From NCBI RefSeq assembly GCF_009363555.1, contig NZ_CP045372.1, forward strand, positions 1,437,501 through 1,501,500: 64,000 bases of DNA, given 5' to 3'. This stretch comes from Sulfitobacter sp. THAF37 (GTDB lineage Bacteria > Pseudomonadota > Alphaproteobacteria > Rhodobacterales > Rhodobacteraceae). How positions within the stretch are numbered: the stretch's first letter is position 1; every line of letters begins with the position of its first letter. Below the pieces are notes generated by a model. It ran no database searches, had not been told where the DNA came from, and saw only the letters and a program-made list of their open reading frames with translations. Position numbers and translations under genes: made by a program. Positions 59,199 through 64,000 of the stretch are shown here, piece after piece.

Positions 59199-60272
59199 AT
59201 GGAAGACCTATCAGCCAAATACCTTTCCCGTATCGCCGACGCGCGCGACGAGGCGGCGCTGGAGGACATCCGTCTGGCAGCCGTCGGCAAGAAGGGCGAA
59301 ATCGCGCTCAAGATGCGCGAGCTGGGAAAGATGACCCCGGAGCAACGGCAGGTCGCCGGCCCCGCCCTGAACGCGCTCAAGGACGAAATCAACTCGGCCC
59401 TGGCCGCCAAGAAGGCCGCGCTGGGCGATGCGGCCCTGGACGAGCGGCTGCGCAGCGAATGGCTGGACGTCAGCCTGCCCAACCGCGCCCGGCGGCAGGG
59501 CAGCATTCACCCGGTCAGCCAGGTGACGGAGGAACTGACCGCGATCTTTGCCGAGATGGGCTTTTCCGTTGCAGAGGGGCCGCGCATCGACACCGACTGG
59601 TACAACTTCGACGCGCTCAACATTCCCGGCCACCACCCGGCCCGGGCCGAGATGGACACGTTCTATATGGCGCGGGCGGAAGGGGACAATCGTCCGCCGC
59701 ATGTGCTGCGCACCCATACCAGCCCCGTGCAGATCCGCACGATGGAGGCCCAGGGCGCCCCGCTGCGCATCATTTGCCCCGGCGGTGTCTACCGCGCGGA
59801 TTATGACCAGACCCACACGCCGATGTTCCACCAGGTCGAGGGGCTGGCGATCGACCGCGATATCTCCATGGCGAACCTCAAGTGGGTGCTTGAGGAGTTC
59901 TTTGCCGCCTTTTTCGAGATCGACGGGATCAAGACCCGCTTTCGCGCGTCGCACTTCCCCTTCACCGAGCCGTCGGCGGAAGTGGACATCCAGTGCTCCT
60001 GGGTGGATGGCCAGCTGCGCATCGGCGAGGGCGACGGATGGCTGGAGGTGCTGGGCAGCGGCATGGTGCACCCGCATGTGCTGCGGGCGGGCGGCATCGA
60101 CCCCGACCAGTGGCAGGGGTTCGCTTTCGGCATGGGGATCGACCGCATCGCGATGCTGAAATACGGCGTACCGGACCTGCGCGCCTTCTTTGACAGCGAT
60201 CTGCGCTGGCTGCGGCACTACGGTTTCGCCAGCCTGGATCAGCCGAACCTGCATGCCGGATTGAGCCGTTAG
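59199..60272 (+). CDS. pheS: Phenylalanyl-tRNA synthetase alpha subunit
   Basis: A 357-residue class II synthetase subunit. It has an N-terminal coiled coil (residues about 1-85), motif 2 around [16 protein letters not shown], and the C-terminal [16 protein letters not shown] and [22 protein letters not shown]. It pairs with PheT to charge tRNA-Phe. The start is the ATG at 59199; a GTG-like frame extends upstream. Here pheT is not adjacent: a yrhK-like gene and about 350 bases intervene. Confidence 0.97.
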   Translation: MEDLSAKYLSRIADARDEAALEDIRLAAVGKKGEIALKMRELGKMTPEQRQVAGPALNALKDEINSALAAKKAALGDAALDERLRSEWLDVSLPNRARRQGSIHPVSQVTEELTAIFAEMGFSVAEGPRIDTDWYNFDALNIPGHHPARAEMDTFYMARAEGDNRPPHVLRTHTSPVQIRTMEAQGAPLRIICPGGVYRADYDQTHTPMFHQVEGLAIDRDISMANLKWVLEEFFAAFFEIDGIKTRFRASHFPFTEPSAEVDIQCSWVDGQLRIGEGDGWLEVLGSGMVHPHVLRAGGIDPDQWQGFAFGMGIDRIAMLKYGVPDLRAFFDSDLRWLRHYGFASLDQPNLHAGLSR

Positions 60273-60281
60273 AGGTTGCCC

Positions 60282-60569
60282 ATGAAGCTGTTTCATCGTG
60301 ACAGGCGTGAAGATTCCCGTTCGCATCGCAGGATCTACGCCCAGTTCGAAATAGCTTATACGATTGTGGATTTCGCGGCGGCCCTGCTCTTTATCGTCGG
60401 GTCTGTGCTGTTCTTCTACGAAGCCACGCAGCGTGTGGGGACCTGGATGTTCTTGGTCGGATCGGTTTGCTTCGCTCTCAAGCCGACCCTGCGGCTGGTG
60501 CGTGAGATCAAGCTTTACCGGCTTGGCGACACGGAAGATCTGGCTGACCGGATCGGTGGGCGGGACTGA
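60282..60569 (+). CDS. YrhK family membrane protein
   Basis: A 95-residue protein with two membrane segments (YTIVDFAAALLFIVGSVLFFY and RVGTWMFLVGSVCFALKPTL) and a charged N-terminus (KLFHRDRREDSRSHRR), matching the YrhK domain. Its function is unknown. The start follows AGAGGTTGCCC, nine bases after the pheS stop, so it is probably translated from the pheS transcript. Confidence 0.82.
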   Translation: MKLFHRDRREDSRSHRRIYAQFEIAYTIVDFAAALLFIVGSVLFFYEATQRVGTWMFLVGSVCFALKPTLRLVREIKLYRLGDTEDLADRIGGRD

Positions 60570-60916
60570 CGCAGTTTCAACGTGGCCCGACGATCCGTGG
60601 CGATAAGGTCACGACGGGCGATGTTGGTTTCTGTTGCTTTGCCTTGTTCTGTTTGTGAGTGTCCGGGCCGATGCATCGCCCCCCTGCGCCGAGGGCGGGC
60701 TGTGTCGGCTGGGGGGACGCGCCTATCGCATGCGCCTGCCTGATACGGGGCCGCGATATCCCTGAGCGGTGGTCCCGGGGGCAGGCCGGGCATGTGTGTA
60801 TTTGAAGAACAATGAAGGTGCTGGTGCGTCCTGCGCCGTACGCAGGGGCTTTTCATTGAAACCCCCGGCATTTGCGGGTACCGAACGCCAAAGACGCATG
60901 CACGAGGTACCGCGCG
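60570..60916 (+). other. Spacer before pheT with possible leader peptide and attenuator hairpin
   Basis: About 350 bases between yrhK and pheT. They hold a short frame ATG (60812) to TGA (60859) coding 15 residues (MKVLVRPAPYAGAFH). Overlapping it is CCTGCG (60830-60835) - CCGTA - CGCAGG (60841-60846), followed two bases later by CTTTTC. The hairpin plus T-run resembles a weak terminator, and the peptide contains only one Phe, so attenuation by phenylalanine is not clearly supported. Confidence 0.3.
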
Positions 60917-63316
60917 ATGAAATTCACCCTGTCCTGGCTGAAAGAGCATCTGGATACGACCGCTTCGGTCGATGAAATCACCTATGCCCTGACCGATCTG
61001 GGTCTGGAGGTCGAAGGGGTCGAGGATCGCGGCGCGAAGCTGGCGGATTTTACCATCGGTTACGTGAAATCGGCGGAAAAGCATCCCGACGCGGATCGCC
61101 TGCGGGTCTGCCAGGTGGAGACGGATGAGGGCGTGACCCAGATCATCTGCGGCGCCCCCAATGCGCGCGAGGGCATCACGGTGGTTGTCGCCAAGCCGGG
61201 GGTTTACGTGCCCGGTATCGACACGACCATCGGCGTGGGCAAGATCCGGGGGATCGAGAGCTACGGCATGATGGCCTCTGAACGTGAAATGGAGCTGAGC
61301 GACGAGCATGACGGCATCATCGAGCTGCCCTCTGGCGAGGTCGGGCAGCGTTTTGTCGACTGGCTGGCCGAGAATGACCCGGCAAAGGTCGATCCGGTCA
61401 TCGAAATTGCGATCACGCCAAACCGGCCGGATGCGCTGGGCGTGCGCGGCATCGCCCGCGATCTGGCGGCCCGCGGTCTGGGCAAGCTGAAGCCGCGCGA
61501 CGTGGACGCTGTCGAGGGACAATTCCCCTGTCCCGTGGCCGTCAGCATCGACGATGACACCCGCGACCAATGCCCCGTCTTTTATGGCCGCCTTATCCGT
61601 GGGGTAAAGAACGGGCCATCGCCCGCCTGGCTGCAGGACCGCCTGCGGGCCATCGGTTTGCGCCCGATCTCTTTCCTCGTGGATGTGACCAACTTCTTTA
61701 CCTTTGACCGCAACCGCCCGCTGCACATTTTTGACGCGGACAAGATCACCGGCGACACGCTGCGCATCCACCGCGCCAAGGGGGGCGAGACGCTGCTGGC
61801 GCTGGACGACAGGGAGTACATCTTTGAGGAGGGGATGACGCTGATCTCGGACGCCGAGGGGGTGGAGAGCATCGGGGGCGTGATGGGCGGTGAGCGGACA
61901 GGCTGCACCGGCGAGACGGTGAATGTCTTTGTCGAGGCCGCCTATTTCGACCCGGTCCGCACCGCCTATACGGGGCGCGCGCTCAAGATCAATTCCGATG
62001 CGCGCTACCGGTTCGAGCGTGGGATTGACCCGGCCTGGACGCCTTATGGCATTGAACATGCCACCCGGATGATCCTGGATCACGCGGGCGGAGAGGCTTC
62101 CGAGGTTGTGGTGGCGGGGCAGATCCCCGACACCTCCCGCGCCTATCGGCTGGACGCGGCAAGGGTTCAGTCGCTGGTCGGCATGACCATTCCCGAAAGC
62201 GACCAGCGCCAGACGCTGACCTCGCTGGGCTTCCGGCTGGAAGGGAACATGGCGCATGTGCCGTCCTGGCGGCCCGACGTTCAGGGAGAGGCGGACCTGG
62301 TGGAAGAAGTGGCGCGCGTCGCCTCGCTGACCAAGCTGGAGGGGAGGCCACTGCCGCGCCTCACCGCTGGCGTCCCCCGCCCCGTTCTGTCGCCGATGCA
62401 GCGCCGCATAGGGGGCGCGCGTCGGGCAACCGCCGCGCTGGGGTACAACGAATGCGTGAGCTACAGCTTTATTGATCAGGCCTCTGCCGCGCTGTTCGGC
62501 GGCGGCACTGACGCGACGCGGCTGGAGAACCCGATTTCGTCGGACATGAGCCACATGCGCCCTGCGCTGCTGCCCGGCCTGCTGCAGGCGGCGGCGCGAA
62601 ATCAGGCACGCGGCCAGGCAGATCTGGCGCTGTTCGAAGTTGGACCGGCCTTTCACGGGGGCGAACCCGGAGAGCAGACCGAGATCATCAGCGGTCTTCT
62701 GATCGGTCGCACCGGCCCCAAGGATGTGCATGGCGCGTCACGGCCCGTGGATGTCTACGATGTCAAGGCGGATGCCGAAGCGGTGCTGGCGGCAATGGGT
62801 GCGCCCGCCCGAGCGCAGATCATGCGCGGCGGGCCGGACTGGTGGCATCCGGGGCGCCACGGTATGATCTGCCTTGGCCCCAAGAAGGTGCTGGGCATCT
62901 TTGGTGAGCTTCACCCCAGAGTGCTGTCTGCGATGGATGTGAAAGGACCGGCGATGGCCTTCACCCTTTGGCCCGGTGAAATCCCGCTGCCGCGAAGGGC
63001 CAGTGCGACCCGCGCCGCGCTGAAGATCAGCGATCTGCAGGCGGTGGAGCGTGATTTCGCCTTTGTCGTCGATGCCGGGGTTGAAGCGTTGACGCTGGTA
63101 AATGCGGCGCTGGGCGCGGACAAGGTGCTGATCGAGGATGTGCGCGTCTTCGACGAATTCATCGGCGGGTCACTGGGCGAGGGCAAGAAATCTCTGGCGA
63201 TCACGGTGCGGATGCAGCCCAGCGAGACGACGTTGAAAGATGCTGATATCGAAGCGGTCGGGGCAAAGGTGATCGAAAAAGTCACCAAGGCCACGGGCGG
63301 CGTTCTGCGCGGTTAA
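60917..63316 (+). CDS. pheT: Phenylalanyl-tRNA synthetase beta subunit
   Basis: A 799-residue subunit of the (alpha-beta)2 synthetase. Domains: MKFTLSWLKEHLDTTAS N-terminal block, a tRNA-binding OB fold (residues about 40-145), the B3/B4 editing domain (GLRPISFLVDVTNFFTFDRNRPLHIFDADKI region, about 255-285), the B5 and catalytic-like domains, and a C-terminal ferredoxin-fold anticodon-binding domain (LQAVERDFAFVVD onwards). The start follows CACGAGGTACCGCGCG. ytoQ follows nine bases later. Confidence 0.97.
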   Translation: MKFTLSWLKEHLDTTASVDEITYALTDLGLEVEGVEDRGAKLADFTIGYVKSAEKHPDADRLRVCQVETDEGVTQIICGAPNAREGITVVVAKPGVYVPGIDTTIGVGKIRGIESYGMMASEREMELSDEHDGIIELPSGEVGQRFVDWLAENDPAKVDPVIEIAITPNRPDALGVRGIARDLAARGLGKLKPRDVDAVEGQFPCPVAVSIDDDTRDQCPVFYGRLIRGVKNGPSPAWLQDRLRAIGLRPISFLVDVTNFFTFDRNRPLHIFDADKITGDTLRIHRAKGGETLLALDDREYIFEEGMTLISDAEGVESIGGVMGGERTGCTGETVNVFVEAAYFDPVRTAYTGRALKINSDARYRFERGIDPAWTPYGIEHATRMILDHAGGEASEVVVAGQIPDTSRAYRLDAARVQSLVGMTIPESDQRQTLTSLGFRLEGNMAHVPSWRPDVQGEADLVEEVARVASLTKLEGRPLPRLTAGVPRPVLSPMQRRIGGARRATAALGYNECVSYSFIDQASAALFGGGTDATRLENPISSDMSHMRPALLPGLLQAAARNQARGQADLALFEVGPAFHGGEPGEQTEIISGLLIGRTGPKDVHGASRPVDVYDVKADAEAVLAAMGAPARAQIMRGGPDWWHPGRHGMICLGPKKVLGIFGELHPRVLSAMDVKGPAMAFTLWPGEIPLPRRASATRAALKISDLQAVERDFAFVVDAGVEALTLVNAALGADKVLIEDVRVFDEFIGGSLGEGKKSLAITVRMQPSETTLKDADIEAVGAKVIEKVTKATGGVLRG

Positions 63317-63325
63317 GGAGGCAAC

Positions 63326-63772
63326 ATGCTCAGAGTTTATCTTTCCGGTGAAATCCACACCGACTGGCGCGAACAGATCATCGAAGGGGCCAGCGGCCTG
63401 GACGTCGTCTTTGACGGGCCTGTCACCGAACACGCCGCCAGCGACGATTGCGGTGTGGCGATCCTGGGGGCAGAGGCTGACAAGTTCTGGCACGACCGCA
63501 AGGGCGCGCAGATCAATGCCATCCGCACCCGCAAGGGGATTGCGGACGCGGATGTCGTGGTTGTGCGTTTCGGCGATCAGTACAAGCAATGGAACGCCGC
63601 CTTCGACGCGGGTTATGCCGCCGCATTGGGCAAGTCGCTGATTGTGCTGCACGGGCCGGATCACGCCCATGCCCTGAAGGAAGTCGATGCCGCGGCACTC
63701 GCGGTCGCCTCCGAACCGGCGCAGGTGGTGCAGATCCTGCGCTATGTCCTGACCGGTGTGCTTCCGGGCTGA
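63326..63772 (+). CDS. YtoQ family protein
   Basis: A 148-residue protein of the YtoQ family, related to nucleoside 2-deoxyribosyltransferase-like folds. The N-terminal LRVYLSGEIHTDWREQI and the later GADKFWHDRKGAQINAIRTRKGI-like block and RFGDQYKQWNAAFDAGYAAALGKSLIVLHG are the family signature. The biochemical role is not established. The start follows AAGGAGGCAAC, nine bases after pheT, so it should be on the same transcript. Confidence 0.88.
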   Translation: MLRVYLSGEIHTDWREQIIEGASGLDVVFDGPVTEHAASDDCGVAILGAEADKFWHDRKGAQINAIRTRKGIADADVVVVRFGDQYKQWNAAFDAGYAAALGKSLIVLHGPDHAHALKEVDAAALAVASEPAQVVQILRYVLTGVLPG

Positions 63773-63804
63773 TTGACTGACGCCCCCAGCCCGGAGCGGT
63801 GGCG

Positions 63805-64000
63805 TCAGTCGCGCGGCGGCGTCACCAGCCCTTTTTGCACCGCCGGACGGGCCGTGAACCGATCAACGTAGTCGACCAGATTGCCGTGATCTTCCCAGCC
63901 CACGGCCTCTTTTGCGCCGTAGAAATCAAGCGCCCGCAGCCAGGGGGCGATTGCGATGTCGGCGATGGAGAAATCTCCGGCGATCCATTCCTTGCCCGCG
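63805..64000 (-). CDS. Glutathione S-transferase, C-terminal part (cut by window edge)
   Basis: The last 64 residues of a minus-strand gene that runs off the right end. The frame reads AGKEWIAGDFSIADIAIAPW, then FYGAKE..GWEDHGNLVDYVDRFTARPAVQKGLVTPPRD and TGA at 63805-63807. FSIADIAIAPW is the N-capping motif of the GST C-terminal helical domain, and RFTARPAVQKG is typical of bacterial YghU/Ure2-like GSTs. The N-terminal thioredoxin-like half is outside the window. Confidence 0.88.
   Translation of the reverse strand, partial: AGKEWIAGDFSIADIAIAPWLRALDFYGAKEAVGWEDHGNLVDYVDRFTARPAVQKGLVTPPRD

Overview
This window looks like a chromosomal segment of a GC-rich marine-type alphaproteobacterium, most likely a member of the Rhodobacterales (Roseobacter group). 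The grounds are the rrn layout (tRNA-Ala, 23S, 5S, tRNA-fMet), lineage-typical gene strings such as LpoA-like/rsmI/yraN/gshB, glnD-murJ and mreB-mreC-mreD-mrdA-rodA, an RpoH of the RpoH-II type, and DUF1467/DUF1244 proteins. No species can be named from the sequence alone.

Layout. 1-3650: 3' half of an rRNA operon, ending in a terminator-like hairpin. 3711-3967: a small internally deleted IS3-family remnant with both terminal inverted repeats. 4236-9841: an acetoin/2,3-butanediol cluster on the minus strand (AcoR-like regulator, flavin monooxygenase, acetoin reductase, butanediol dehydrogenase). 10636-19430: VOC protein, histone-deacetylase-fold amidohydrolase, nitroreductase, EI24 protein, DUF1467, methylmalonyl-CoA epimerase, an orphan response regulator, a GNAT enzyme, a DUF1501/DUF1800 pair and a hemerythrin. 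19500-21353: aspS. 22021-26913: an accessory-looking trio of a divergent subtilase, a PAP2/haloperoxidase-fold protein with seven N-terminal Asn-Gly-Arg repeats, and a SARP-like regulator with tetratricopeptide-type repeats. 27050-39254: core genes (trpS, a rhomboid without catalytic residues, murJ, glnD, LpoA-like lipoprotein, rsmI, yraN, gshB, an esterase, comM). 39309-44932: GST, cobU with a cobC-like phosphatase, rpoH, coaBC, dut and a MoeB/ThiF-type E1 enzyme. 44992-53681: M3 peptidase, ghrA and the elongasome operon. 53860-64000: VOC enzyme, DUF1244, pyk, rpmI-rplT, katA, pheS-yrhK-pheT, ytoQ and the end of a GST gene.

How genes work together. The mre/mrd/rod genes, murJ and the LpoA-like lipoprotein together cover lipid II flipping, glycan polymerisation and control of rod shape. 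aspS, trpS, pheST, rpmI, rplT and rsmI serve translation. The 4.2-9.8 kb cluster appears to be an inducible catabolic unit for acetoin, butanediol or a related ketone under its own AcoR-type regulator. That regulator has lost the sigma-54 contact loop.

Best candidates for something new: (1) the subtilase / NGR-repeat haloperoxidase-like / SARP trio at 22.0-26.9 kb; (2) the AcoR-like activator without GAFTGA beside a sigma-54-like promoter; (3) the rhomboid pseudoprotease at 28.1 kb. Start sites were chosen from ribosome binding sites and family-typical N-termini; doubtful ones are flagged. No database search was run.
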